Positions 54,939-63,855 of a DNA stretch of 64,000 nt are shown piece after piece. A program made the position numbers and the translations under genes. The notes under the pieces were generated by a model. That model did no database searches. It worked only from the letters and a program-made list of their open reading frames with translations, and was not told the origin of the DNA. Position 1 is the stretch's first letter. The number at the start of each line of letters is the position of its first letter. Source of the DNA: Aquabacter spiritensis (GTDB lineage: Bacteria > Pseudomonadota > Alphaproteobacteria > Rhizobiales > Xanthobacteraceae); NCBI RefSeq assembly GCF_004346185.1, contig NZ_SMAI01000001.1, positions 1 through 64,000 on the forward strand, in the 5' to 3' direction.

Positions 54939-56900
54939 TCAGGCGACCTCGTCGAGGGGCATGTTGCCGCGGTCTATTTTGGTCAGGAAATGCGAAACCG
55001 CGAGGCTCCGCAGGAGCTTCAGGCGATAGGTGCTGGTTGCCGCCTCGTCGGGCACGCCCTCCGGAAGCCCCCGCTCGAAGGCCGCGAGCAGATCGTCGGT
55101 CTCGATCAGCCCGGCAACCGTCGAATGGCGTGCCGCCCGCTTCATCGTCTCCTGGAGGCCGGGCGCCGCCCGCCGGAAGCGCTCCCCCCAATCGGCGGCC
55201 TGATAGCCCTTCTTGCGTTCGGCCCGGATCTGCGCCGGCACCCGCTCCGCGAATGCCTGATGGTAGATCCACTTCATCTGGCCGTTCCGCAGGAACACCG
55301 ACGCCGGCATGGACTGGGTGAGCTCGACCAGCCGCCGGTCGCTGGTCGGATCCCGCGTATCGACGCCGAACGCGGCGAGATTGCCCAGAGTCTCGACCCC
55401 GCTCAGATCCGTGCGGCGCAGAACGAAGCGCGCCATGGCGCGGCTGCTCGACCAGGGTCGGAAGTTGTGATCGTAACCGAGCGCGCGCAGATGGGCGTGG
55501 AATTCAGTGCTGTGCAGCACCTCGCGCTTCAGACCGCAAAAGGTATCGAGGGTGGTGGGGTGGTTGCCCCGCAGGCTCTGCAACGCGTTCACGACCCGAC
55601 CGGGCAACATGGTGCAGAAGGTGCGCCAGACGAAGGCACCGGCAAGGGAATGTCCGGTCCTGGTCAAAGCGAGGCTTTCCTTGAACCAGGCGATGAGCCG
55701 CCCCGAGCGGAAGAGCTGCGCCGGAAGCTCCAGCCCGCTGAGGCTGATCGTCATATTCCCCATCGCTCCGGTCAGCAGAACGGCGTGACGCTGGCGCCCG
55801 GCAAGGCGGGAGATTTCCCGTCCCCACACCAGATTGCAGAGATTGAGCGCAGGATACTCGAAATAGTGGAAGTGGTTATCGAGATCGCCGCCAATCATCC
55901 GGTCGGCCGCCTCGACCGCGACATGGTCGATATTGGGGTATTTTTCCGCCACGGTATGGGCGAGCGGCCACTCGTCGCTGAAGCGGTTGCGCGGCGTTTC
56001 GAGCGGTGCGCCGGCGAGCGGAACATGGGTATAGGCCGTCAGGCGCTTGCCGTTTGCCGCCAACTGGGCGGCGGCGGTCGCGGCGACGGCGGAACTGTCG
56101 AAACCGCCCGACAGGTGACTTGCACATGAACCATTGGTCCGCAGGCGGTCGGACACGGCACGGTCGAAACAGGCGAGATAGGCCTCGATATAGTCCGCAT
56201 CCGATCCGAGCTTCAGATCCGCGCGTGCCCAGTCGTACCATTCCCGCGCGGCGATCCGCCCATCGGCATGGAGCGTGACGATCGCACCGGGCTCGACCCG
56301 CTCCATATGGGCAAAGAACCACCCGGGTCCGCGCATCGGCGCAAGGGCGAGATAGTCGCGCATGACGGCGAGGTCGGGCTCCGCCGGAATCTCCGGCAAA
56401 GCGTGCAGACCCTTGGCCATGGAGGAGAAGAGGAAGCCGCCAGCGACTTTGCTGAAGAAAAGTGGCCGTTGGCCGAGAAAGTCGCGCACCAGATGGAGGC
56501 AGCGGCGGTCGCGGTCCCAAACAGCAAACGCGAAGTCGCCGACCAGATGGCCGAGCGCGGCTTCCTGCCATTTCTCCCAGGCGGCGAGCAGGATGTCGGA
56601 ATCCGCCATTTGCCGAACCGCAAGGTGGGAGAGGCCGAGGGCGGCGGCAAGTTCGGGGCGATTGTCGAGCCGCACGTCGGCAACCAGACGAAACCGTCCG
56701 CCGGCGCCGGCGAGTGGCTGGCGGTCGAACGCGTCCTCGGGCAGCAGGCGGGAGAGGCCGATCCCGAATGCGATCTCCTCCTCGGCCCAGATGCCGCTCC
56801 GGTCGGAGCCGTAAGGCGCCAGCGCGCGCTGCATCCGGACGCACCGCTCCTCCGCCCCCGGTCTCCGGTCGAAATTCCACGCCCCACATATTGCCGTCAT
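54939..56900 (-). CDS. Asparagine synthetase-like amidoligase
   Basis: A 653-residue protein with the N-terminal class II glutaminase-like domain and C-terminal synthetase domain. The PP-loop that binds ATP is SHLSGGFDSSAVA (about 262-274). The first cysteine is at position 5 (MTAICGAW) instead of position 2, so the N-terminal nucleophile needed for glutaminase activity is absent unless residues are removed. That is the state found in lasso cyclases and other amide-forming relatives rather than AsnB. It stands alone; no lasso precursor or B protein adjoins it, although a B2-like gene lies at 35.2 kb. Confidence 0.82.
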   Translation of the reverse strand: MTAICGAWNFDRRPGAEERCVRMQRALAPYGSDRSGIWAEEEIAFGIGLSRLLPEDAFDRQPLAGAGGRFRLVADVRLDNRPELAAALGLSHLAVRQMADSDILLAAWEKWQEAALGHLVGDFAFAVWDRDRRCLHLVRDFLGQRPLFFSKVAGGFLFSSMAKGLHALPEIPAEPDLAVMRDYLALAPMRGPGWFFAHMERVEPGAIVTLHADGRIAAREWYDWARADLKLGSDADYIEAYLACFDRAVSDRLRTNGSCASHLSGGFDSSAVAATAAAQLAANGKRLTAYTHVPLAGAPLETPRNRFSDEWPLAHTVAEKYPNIDHVAVEAADRMIGGDLDNHFHYFEYPALNLCNLVWGREISRLAGRQRHAVLLTGAMGNMTISLSGLELPAQLFRSGRLIAWFKESLALTRTGHSLAGAFVWRTFCTMLPGRVVNALQSLRGNHPTTLDTFCGLKREVLHSTEFHAHLRALGYDHNFRPWSSSRAMARFVLRRTDLSGVETLGNLAAFGVDTRDPTSDRRLVELTQSMPASVFLRNGQMKWIYHQAFAERVPAQIRAERKKGYQAADWGERFRRAAPGLQETMKRAARHSTVAGLIETDDLLAAFERGLPEGVPDEAATSTYRLKLLRSLAVSHFLTKIDRGNMPLDEVA

Positions 56901-57592
56901 GGCTTTCTAATACCGTCTTCTCAACTTGACCGGCACCGAAACGCGATCATAGCATGAACTCTCGACGTGCTTCGCTCCGGGTTCTGCGCTGGATTCGACG
57001 ACACCAGGCATTGTCTCGCGGGAGGCCGCTCGGCATGAGTCTGCAAAATCCGATGGCTTGACCCAAGACGAATTTTGCACGACTGGCACCACGTCCCCTG
57101 CATTCGACGTCGGCGAGAATACCGGGCCGAGGGTCCACATGCCGCAAGCTTGACGGTATCACGGGCGCCCCGTGAAGATGCGGGAGCGACGCGGCACCTG
57201 CCCGGTCCAAAAAAAGAATGGGACGATGGATTTCGAGCGAGACCTCACACGAGCGACAGATCCTGCCCAGGAGCGGCGAAGGCCGTCACGCCGGCGGCGA
57301 TGGCACGCCCCCACTTGTACGGAAATCCGCCTGGAGCCCGCAACGCAGGCCGACTCTTCGACAGGGCGCGACGACGGCGTCACGCGCACGTCCTGACCCG
57401 GTCCGCGCTCGCCCTGTGTTCGGCGATCTCCGCCGACGCCAGTTGTATATTGATCCACGACAGCACTTTGCGATCGGACCACGTGGAGGACGATCGCCGT
57501 TCCGAAGCGTCATCGGCAAACCGTCATCAAAACTTTTACATGGAGGGGTTATTAATAGACTGTTAATTTGAAGTGGAATTTGGGTGCGGGCG
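56901..57592. other. Long intergenic region, no gene supported
   Basis: About 690 bases between the divergent ligase and secreted-protein genes. Several open frames exist on both strands but none has family likeness, a good ribosome site and reasonable composition together. On the minus strand a frame ending at about 57246 reads GFPYKWGRAIAAGVTAFAAP near its end, which may be the relic of a lost gene. The last 50 bases are AT-rich and carry a CtrA-type box. Confidence 0.5.
57552..57566 (+). promoter_or_regulatory. Perfect CtrA-type box upstream of the secreted unknown
   Basis: TTAA-TAGACTG-TTAA matches the CtrA consensus TTAA-N7-TTAA exactly, 27 bases before the ATG at 57593. The closeness to the start codon suggests that it overlaps the core promoter or the transcript leader. 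Confidence 0.55.
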
Positions 57593-58969
57593 ATGCGGAA
57601 GCTTGGGGCCGCGCTTTTCAGCGTTTTTCTTGGATGCGCCTCCGCGCATGCGGAAAATGATCGCCTCGCCATCCCTCTGTCCAAATCAGAGGCCGGCAAT
57701 ATTTCAGTTGAACTTGTGTGCCGGACCGACGGGACCATCGGCCCGTTCATCAACACGTCGCGGATCGGTCCTGCATTCAAGGGTCATGTGACGCTGTTCA
57801 ACAATTCCGACTTCATTCGTGCGTCGAACTTCTTCGATATGAATGAAGACAGCGGTGTGGTCGCATTTCCCCCGAACTGGGAATACACCGCCGGCACTGA
57901 GAACGAGCAGGGCTATTTTATCGCCATCTCAGACCTCTCGGCAGAAGCGGCCCAAAGCGTGGTTGCGCGCCATCGCAATCTCGTCAGCCAGATCCAGATC
58001 GTTCTTCTTCAGGTTGCAACCTCCAAATTCGTCGGCGCAGAGATTTCGGGCAGCAAATATGTCGTTGAGATCGATGCGGCGTCTCTGACGCCGGCTATCT
58101 GGCAGGCATGTCTTGAGCATGCCGGCTACCGCGCCGCAGTGGATCGACTTCGCACCTTGCTCGATGCCCCTGTCAGTCCCCGCGAGGCGCAGGGCCTGTG
58201 CGTCGAATTGTTCAAATATTCGGATGCCCTCGCGCGGGCGACGGCGTCGTTCGGCGAGCCCGAGCGGATCGCTTTCGGATCGGAGATCCGCTATCCGACG
58301 GGTGAACGCGCAGACTGCTTTACGCCTCATAAGCGATCAAAGCTCGACCTTGCCAAAGCGAGCCTCGAGGCCGCGGAGGCGACCGCCACATTCGACTATG
58401 CCGCCTTCATCGCCGCGGCCGGGAGGATCGCCCTCGATGAGGACGTCTATCGGCGCCTCAGATCGGAATGGCAGGTGGCCGATTTGCCGAGCCTCGCGCA
58501 CGCCGAGCGCGAAGCGGCATTGGCCCGCCAGATCGCGCTGCTCCGCAAGCTCTATTTCCAATATTCGCGGATCCTCGCCTGCAACGAAGCCTTCCGTGAC
58601 AGCCTTCTGACGCCGATCTCCCCCGGGAAAATGACGGCGGTGAAGGTCGGACTGGCGGAAATCGAGCGGCAACTTTCCAGCCAAACCGACATCGAGCCGA
58701 TCTGGGAGGCGGCGACGCAGTCCTATCACGGCAGTGTCGCCTCGATCCGCGCCACAGCCGCCTGGAGCACAAATACCGCCCTCGACGCCTGCGCGAACCA
58801 ATTGGCGCGCTTGGAATCGTCGATGAACCGCACTCTGATCGGCATGGCGCCTTTGAAAAAGGATTTCGGCGCAGACTGGGTCCTGCCCAAGGACGCAATG
58901 CCGGCGGCGCGCCAGGGGCCAGCCGGCTCTCCGCTCGCCTTCGACGACCATCATACCACCCGCCGCTGA
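57593..58969 (+). CDS. Exported protein of unknown function
   Basis: A 458-residue protein that I do not recognise. It has a Sec signal peptide (LGAALFSVFLGCASAHA, cut before ENDRL). The N-terminal part (about 20-150) is mixed and beta-rich; residues about 150-420 are mostly helical with several cysteines (LCVELFKYSDAL, ILACNEAF, LDACANQLARLES). The C-terminus is low-complexity. No membrane anchor beyond the signal is seen, so it is likely periplasmic. GTG 57584 is an alternative start. It is monocistronic between a divergent ligase and a convergent Nudix gene, behind a CtrA-type box. Confidence 0.8.
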   Translation: MRKLGAALFSVFLGCASAHAENDRLAIPLSKSEAGNISVELVCRTDGTIGPFINTSRIGPAFKGHVTLFNNSDFIRASNFFDMNEDSGVVAFPPNWEYTAGTENEQGYFIAISDLSAEAAQSVVARHRNLVSQIQIVLLQVATSKFVGAEISGSKYVVEIDAASLTPAIWQACLEHAGYRAAVDRLRTLLDAPVSPREAQGLCVELFKYSDALARATASFGEPERIAFGSEIRYPTGERADCFTPHKRSKLDLAKASLEAAEATATFDYAAFIAAAGRIALDEDVYRRLRSEWQVADLPSLAHAEREAALARQIALLRKLYFQYSRILACNEAFRDSLLTPISPGKMTAVKVGLAEIERQLSSQTDIEPIWEAATQSYHGSVASIRATAAWSTNTALDACANQLARLESSMNRTLIGMAPLKKDFGADWVLPKDAMPAARQGPAGSPLAFDDHHTTRR

Positions 58970-59027
58970 CCGCAGCAGGGCAGCGGCCGATCGGGACGCT
59001 TCCTAGCGTCGCGCATCCGGGCCGCGG

Positions 59028-59597
59028 TCAATGGGTCGGGTAGACTGGCGGATCGGCAGACGCTGGTGATGCGGAGGATTTCTTGAGCTTCTTCGCCTTC
59101 ACGGCCGGCCCCTCGCCCAGCGAGGACCGCGCCGCGGCTTCAAGCTTGGCCGCGTGGCGCGCGGCCATCACCTCCCCGAAGCGGAGGATGAGCGCGCGCA
59201 ACTCTTCTTCGTGCACGGCGGCCGCAGCGCTTTCGATGGTGAACCAGAAGCCGATCCTCTGCGACCGTTCGGGCCATTTCTTCAGATAGCGCTTCACCTT
59301 CAGCGGAAACACCATGACGTCGCAGGCGACGCTACGGACGGTCGAGAGACGCTTGTCGTAGCCGTACATGCCGAATGCGGTGCGTGAAATCGTTCCCAGC
59401 AGACCGGCCTCCTCATAGGCCTCCCGCGCCGCCGCCTTGTGGGGCGGAACGCCCTTCATCGGCCATCCCTTCGGCAGCACCCAGCGACGCGTCTCCCGCG
59501 AGGTCACGAGCCGGATCTGCACCTCTCCGCCCAGCCTCTGCCGGTATGGCAGGGCAGCATATTGGACGCGACGGCGCGGAGAGGATTCGGGCTTCAT
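59028..59597 (-). CDS. Nudix hydrolase, rhizobial type
   Basis: A 189-residue Nudix protein. The Nudix box reads GWPMKGVPPHKAAAREAYEEAGLLG: the REAYEEAG metal-binding part is intact, but the first glutamate of the consensus is not in its usual place (VPP). Relatives in Hyphomicrobiales have the same PMKG start, and resemble diphosphoinositol polyphosphate phosphohydrolases. A lysine-rich tail (KAKKLKKSSASPAS) follows. The substrate is probably a nucleoside diphosphate derivative or polyphosphate. ATG 59597 or 59606 may be the start. Confidence 0.84.
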   Translation of the reverse strand: MKPESSPRRRVQYAALPYRQRLGGEVQIRLVTSRETRRWVLPKGWPMKGVPPHKAAAREAYEEAGLLGTISRTAFGMYGYDKRLSTVRSVACDVMVFPLKVKRYLKKWPERSQRIGFWFTIESAAAAVHEEELRALILRFGEVMAARHAAKLEAAARSSLGEGPAVKAKKLKKSSASPASADPPVYPTH

Positions 59598-59901
59598 GAT
59601 TCGCATTATGCGGCAGGAAGACGTCCGCTCCATGTCGAATTGGGAAAATTGTCTACCAAAGACGACAAAATTGCACCGCCGCTCACATCCTCGGCCCTCA
59701 GAAATTTGGGCCCGGCCACGGATCCGGCCCCGCGGGCGGAAACGCCTCGCCGCAGCGCCCGGCGGCTCACCGCGGCGGACTTTAGAAAATTGTCGCACAG
59801 CGCGCCGAAATGCGCTGTTTCAAGGGGTTACGACTTGTCTGTCGCAAGGATTGCTGCATTCTCGCAAGAAGGTGCCGCAGGCGGCCGGTCGGGGGACTGA
59901 T
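59598..59901. other. Divergent intergenic region with repeated GAAAATTGTC
   Basis: About 300 bases between the Nudix gene and the MFS gene. GAAAATTGTC occurs at 59644-59653 and again at 59785-59794, and GACAAAATT (59664-59672) is a close inverted copy. These may be operator sites. GGGGGA at 59890-59895 serves the MFS start. No gene is supported. Confidence 0.5.
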
Positions 59902-61185
59902 ATGATCATCGAGGAGCGTGACACACCGGAGGTTGAGACAACTTCGCTGCGGGGCTGGATGATCTGGGGCACCGCGGCCTTGTTCTACCTCTATGAATTC
60001 TTCGTTCGCGTCGCGCCATCGGCCATGGAGCCCGAACTGCAGGCGCATTTTGGACTGAGCGCCGCCGCCCTCGGGGCGGCCGCCGGGACCTATTATCTCG
60101 TCTATTCGCCCATGCAACTTCTCTCGGGCACCATCATCGACCGTTTCGGGCCACGTCACGTGCTGCTGGTGTCGGTCCTGATCTGCACCTTGGGCGCCTT
60201 TCTGGAGGTTGCGGGAAGTTCCTCGATGCTCCTCGTGGCGGCCCGCTTCTGCCAAGGGCTCGGCTCCGCCTTCGCCTTTGTCGGCACCATGTATCTGGCG
60301 GCCGAGTGGTTTCCCCACCGCATGCTGGCGCTGCTCGCCGGCCTCACCACCTCGCTTGGCATGGCGGGCGCGATCATCGGCAATTCCGGCATCGCGGCGA
60401 TCGTGCAGAGCCTCGGATGGCAGCCGGCCCTGCTCATCGCCGGCGGCGTCGGCCTTGGCATCACCGCGCTGATCGCACTCGTGGTGCCGAACCGCCCGCC
60501 TGTCGAACTGCGCGCCGTGACTGCGAAAAAGCCGAACGTAATCAAGGCATTGAAGGTCGTCTACGCGAATCCTCAGAGCTGGTATATCGGCATTGTCGGG
60601 GCGGCCTTGTACATGCCGCTGTCGATCCTCGGCGCATTGTGGGGCGAAGAATATATCTCCGCCGTAACCGGTGCAGACAAGGTCGGGGCCGCAGGGGCGG
60701 TCTCCATGATGTATGTCGGCTGGCTCATCGGCGGCCCGATCGCCGGCTACGTCTCGGACCGGTTCAAGATACGCCGCGGCCTCTTGATGGGGGCGAGCCT
60801 CGCCACGCTCATCGTGACGATCGTGATCGCGCTCCTGCCGTCGGCCTCACTGCCGACGATGTATGTCCTGCTCCTGCTGCTCGGTTTCGCGTCGACGTCC
60901 GAGGTCGTGTGCTTCGCCGCGGCGGTGGAGCACAACCCACCGAATGTCATGGGCACGGCGATCGCCTCCACGAATATGATCATCATGCTGCTCGGCGGAA
61001 TCGCCGAATGGGGCTTCGGCGCCTTGCTCGACGCGTTCAGCGGCGGTGCCGACGTGCCGAGCACGGCGGCGTTTCGAATGGCGATCGGGCTGCTCCCGGC
61101 GATTTCCGTCGTCGGCTTTTTCGCCGCGATGATGCTCACCGAGGTCCGCAGCCACAAGGAGGTGGCCGCGGCGCTCGCCGCGTGA
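59902..61185 (+). CDS. MFS permease
   Basis: A 427-residue major facilitator protein with 12 predicted helices. Helix 1 region GTAALFYLYEFFVRVAPSAM, motif A-like GTIIDRFGPRHVLLVSVLIC, GQGLGSAFAF-type helix 4 and GYVSDRFKIRRGLLMGASLA at the second half. It resembles the sugar-phosphate/organic anion group, but the substrate cannot be named. The stop lies only two bases from the stop of the convergent N-demethylase gene. An upstream in-frame extension to 59437 overlaps the Nudix gene and was rejected. Confidence 0.87.
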   Translation: MIIEERDTPEVETTSLRGWMIWGTAALFYLYEFFVRVAPSAMEPELQAHFGLSAAALGAAAGTYYLVYSPMQLLSGTIIDRFGPRHVLLVSVLICTLGAFLEVAGSSSMLLVAARFCQGLGSAFAFVGTMYLAAEWFPHRMLALLAGLTTSLGMAGAIIGNSGIAAIVQSLGWQPALLIAGGVGLGITALIALVVPNRPPVELRAVTAKKPNVIKALKVVYANPQSWYIGIVGAALYMPLSILGALWGEEYISAVTGADKVGAAGAVSMMYVGWLIGGPIAGYVSDRFKIRRGLLMGASLATLIVTIVIALLPSASLPTMYVLLLLLGFASTSEVVCFAAAVEHNPPNVMGTAIASTNMIIMLLGGIAEWGFGALLDAFSGGADVPSTAAFRMAIGLLPAISVVGFFAAMMLTEVRSHKEVAAALAA

Positions 61186-61187
61186 CC

Positions 61188-62243
61188 TCAGAGGGCGTCG
61201 AGGTCGCTCTGAATACCGGGCGAGGTCGGCGCGCCGTCGTCGAAGGGCGCCAGATGGTCCAGCACCATTTGGCGGTAGCGCGGAAGCCCTTTATAGGCCT
61301 GGATCTCGGGATGCAGGTCGCGCAGCACCCGGTGCAGCCGTCGGCGCCATTTGGGAACACGGGCGAGGTCCGCGACGCTGGCGAGATAGCAGCGTATGCC
61401 GAACAGGATCGCATTGGAGCGCGGCAGCCGGAAGAGCGTCTGAAGCTCGACCCGCAAATGGACCTTCTCGCCAACGTTCTCTGACGTGACCGTCGTGCGG
61501 TCCGGACCCCAGACCGGGTAATTCTCCGGCGATGTGTCGAGGCGGGGATTGATGGTGATGGTCCAGTTGAGCCGCCGCACCGGGCGGCCGTATTGCAGCC
61601 GCAGGAGATATTTCAACGCGCGGTCGAACACCCCCTTCTCGTGGGCGAGCGGCACCGGGCCGTGCCATTCGTGAAATGTCATTCCGATATTGAATTCGAG
61701 CGACCAGTCCGCCTGGGTCGTGACCATCCCGCCATCGACATAGAGATTGTCGTCGCGCTGATCCTGCAGGGTGAAGTCGCCCTGCGCCTGGCGCGTGATG
61801 TATTCGAACGGCCCGTAGGGCAGCGTGTGGGCCTCGCCGAAGGTGAAGCTCTGCTGGATCCCCAATGGCCGGTTCACCCAGGTCCAGAGGTCGCCCGCTT
61901 TTGTGAGCGAAAAATGGTCCGGATAATCCGCCGCCAGACTCTCCATGATGAGTTCGAGCGTGTCCCACTCGGCCATTTCCATGTGCGGAAGCACTTGGCA
62001 ACGCTTGGGGTCCTCGGCCAAAACCAGCGCCCGCTCCCGGCATTCGGCGACATAATGCTCGTCAATGTCGAAGACATGCGCAAAAGCCGCGGTCGGCCCG
62101 CCCCGCACATGCGGCTCGATGTTCACCGAGTACATGTAGGCGTCCTCAGGGAAGGGAAACGGAAAGCGCAGAAGATCGGCGTCGGACTTGCCGTAAGCGA
62201 AATCACTGCGGAACGTCTCGTTCGGCTTGAACTGAAGGGTCAT
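61188..62243 (-). CDS. Haem-dependent oxidative N-demethylase (DUF3445 family)
   Basis: A 351-residue protein of the dimethylamine-monooxygenase catalytic family: FPFPFPEDAYMYSVNIEPHV, FSLTKAGDLWTWVNRPLGIQ, NIGMTFHEWHGPVPLAHEKG with histidines suited to bind haem, and WTITINPRLDTSPENYPVW. It demethylates dimethylamine or a related secondary/tertiary amine, making formaldehyde. It is last in the operon behind the reductase and DmmA-like genes. The exact amine is not certain. Confidence 0.83.
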   Translation of the reverse strand: MTLQFKPNETFRSDFAYGKSDADLLRFPFPFPEDAYMYSVNIEPHVRGGPTAAFAHVFDIDEHYVAECRERALVLAEDPKRCQVLPHMEMAEWDTLELIMESLAADYPDHFSLTKAGDLWTWVNRPLGIQQSFTFGEAHTLPYGPFEYITRQAQGDFTLQDQRDDNLYVDGGMVTTQADWSLEFNIGMTFHEWHGPVPLAHEKGVFDRALKYLLRLQYGRPVRRLNWTITINPRLDTSPENYPVWGPDRTTVTSENVGEKVHLRVELQTLFRLPRSNAILFGIRCYLASVADLARVPKWRRRLHRVLRDLHPEIQAYKGLPRYRQMVLDHLAPFDDGAPTSPGIQSDLDAL

Positions 62244-62283
62244 GTCGCGTCCTTCCGGAACAGCTCGGCCCGGCAAGCCGGGC

Positions 62284-63240
62284 TCAGAAATCGATCACAA
62301 GCCGCGCGCTCCGGGCACGGGAGACGCAGGTCATAACGGCGCTCTGAGCCGCCTTTTCCTCCGCCGAAAGAAAATCGTCGCGGTGCTCCACCTCGCCCTC
62401 GATCACCGGCAAGCGGCATTCCCCGCAGGCGCCGCCCCGGCACAGGCAGGGCGCGGCGATCCCGGTCGCCTCGATCGCTTCGAGCAGGGTCTGGGTCTCG
62501 CCGACATCGATCTCAATGCCGCGCCGCGCAAGGATCGCCTTGAACGGCAAACCGCCCGCGGCTTCGCCGAAGCTCTCTTTGTGCACCTTGCCGGGCGGCC
62601 AGCCGAGCGCCGCGGCAGTCGACGCGGCGGCATCCATCAATGGCCGGGGACCGCAGACATAGAGATGGGTGCCCAGCGGCTGACGCGAAAGGATCCCGGC
62701 GAGATCGAAGGCCCCGCGCCCCCCGCCGTGAATGCGGATTTCCTGGCCGGGGGCGAACGGCGCGAGCAGGCGTTCGAAAACGCCAACGTCCTCAGCCGAG
62801 GAGATCTGGTGGAGTTCGAAGCGCGCCCCCCGCGCCTTCAGCAATGGCAAATAGGAGAGAAGAGGGGTGATGCCGATGCCGCCGCCGATCAGGAGATGCT
62901 TTCGGGCCGACTGGGACAGGGGGAACAGGTTGACCGGGGGGGCGGCCTCGATGACGTCGCCGGGTCGGATGCCTTGGTGGAGGAAAGCAGACCCGCCGCG
63001 CGACTGCGCGACGTGCCGGACGATGATCTGGTAGCGGTCGCGGCACGCCGCCGGCGAGACGAGGGAGTAAGCGTTCTTCATCACACGGTCGGGTCCGCGC
63101 AAGGTCAGCATGATATGGGCGCCGGGCGCTGCGGTCGGCAGTTCGCCGCCGTGCAGCGCCGTCAGACTGAAGCGTTTCAGGCTCGGCGAAAGCGACTCGA
63201 TGTCGTGCACCCGGAGCGGGATGGGGCCATCGGCGATCAT
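62284..63240 (-). CDS. Phthalate dioxygenase reductase/VanB-type flavo-iron-sulfur reductase
   Basis: A 318-residue electron-transfer protein. FMN-binding part with KNAYSLVSPAA, NADH-binding part with LLIGGGIGITPLLSYLPLL and LYVCGPRPLMDAA, and a C-terminal plant-type [2Fe-2S] domain with CLCRGGACGECRLPV and a closing VMTC. It passes electrons from NAD(P)H to the N-demethylase. It overlaps the DmmA-like gene by four bases (ATGA). Confidence 0.9.
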   Translation of the reverse strand: MIADGPIPLRVHDIESLSPSLKRFSLTALHGGELPTAAPGAHIMLTLRGPDRVMKNAYSLVSPAACRDRYQIIVRHVAQSRGGSAFLHQGIRPGDVIEAAPPVNLFPLSQSARKHLLIGGGIGITPLLSYLPLLKARGARFELHQISSAEDVGVFERLLAPFAPGQEIRIHGGGRGAFDLAGILSRQPLGTHLYVCGPRPLMDAAASTAAALGWPPGKVHKESFGEAAGGLPFKAILARRGIEIDVGETQTLLEAIEATGIAAPCLCRGGACGECRLPVIEGEVEHRDDFLSAEEKAAQSAVMTCVSRARSARLVIDF

Positions 63241-63824
63241 GCGTAGATCTCCTCCGCGTCAGGCACCTCGCCCGGGGCCTCTGCGTCGACCTGAACCCCC
63301 ATGAAAGCCGCCAGGCGCCGCGAGAAATGATCGCGCACGAACAGGCTCGCCCCGCAGCCGGAACACGCGACGATCGAGGTCTTCACCCCCGCGGTGATGG
63401 TTCGGCAATGAACGCAGAAGATTCGCCGCGCCTTGCTCCCGACGTGACAGAAGCGCAATTCCTGGCGACTCATTCCGGCCTGATCAGCAATACCGTGGAT
63501 ATCCCAGAGAAAGTCCTCGGTGCCCGCCGCATAGATCCTCAGCCCCATGGTCTCGCGCGCCAGCCGATCCTGAAGCGCCGAAAAGAGATGGGCCGTGGAG
63601 CGGAAAGGCCGGATCGCCCCCGGCGCCTCGGCGAGGATCGGCTCGGGCGGCACGGCACTGCGGCGGATCACGATCCAGGTCTCGCAGGCTGCGATGTCGA
63701 ACCCCGCATCAGCCGCTTCGGAACTCAAGGCGGGGCCGTCGATCAGGAGAAGATGATGCCGGCCCGACGGGTCGAGCGCCAGGCGCTGATATTTCGGCCG
63801 GCTCTTGATGCCCTGGTCCGTCAT
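63237..63824 (-). CDS. dmmA: Dimethylamine monooxygenase subunit DmmA family
   Basis: A 195-residue small subunit. The first 120 residues are a domain of unknown fold; the C-terminal part is a zinc-ribbon-like segment with paired cysteines (RRIFCVHCRTIT and VACSGCGASLFVRDHFSRRL) followed by an acidic tail. It belongs to the amine N-demethylase complex together with the two downstream products. Two four-base-type junctions show tight coupling with the reductase. Confidence 0.85.
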   Translation of the reverse strand: MTDQGIKSRPKYQRLALDPSGRHHLLLIDGPALSSEAADAGFDIAACETWIVIRRSAVPPEPILAEAPGAIRPFRSTAHLFSALQDRLARETMGLRIYAAGTEDFLWDIHGIADQAGMSRQELRFCHVGSKARRIFCVHCRTITAGVKTSIVACSGCGASLFVRDHFSRRLAAFMGVQVDAEAPGEVPDAEEIYA

Positions 63825-63855
63825 CTCCCCTCCGCCCCGTTCCGGTCTCGTCCGC

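Noticed and set aside
57075-57566. A 163-codon plus-strand frame in the intergenic region
   Set aside because: No ribosome site, no family likeness, and it would run through the CtrA-type box.
54939-57592. A lasso-peptide precursor gene near the ligase
   Set aside because: I found no short frame with a leader threonine followed by a glycine-led core with an acidic residue at 7-9 and a ribosome site. The lasso interpretation is therefore only a hypothesis.
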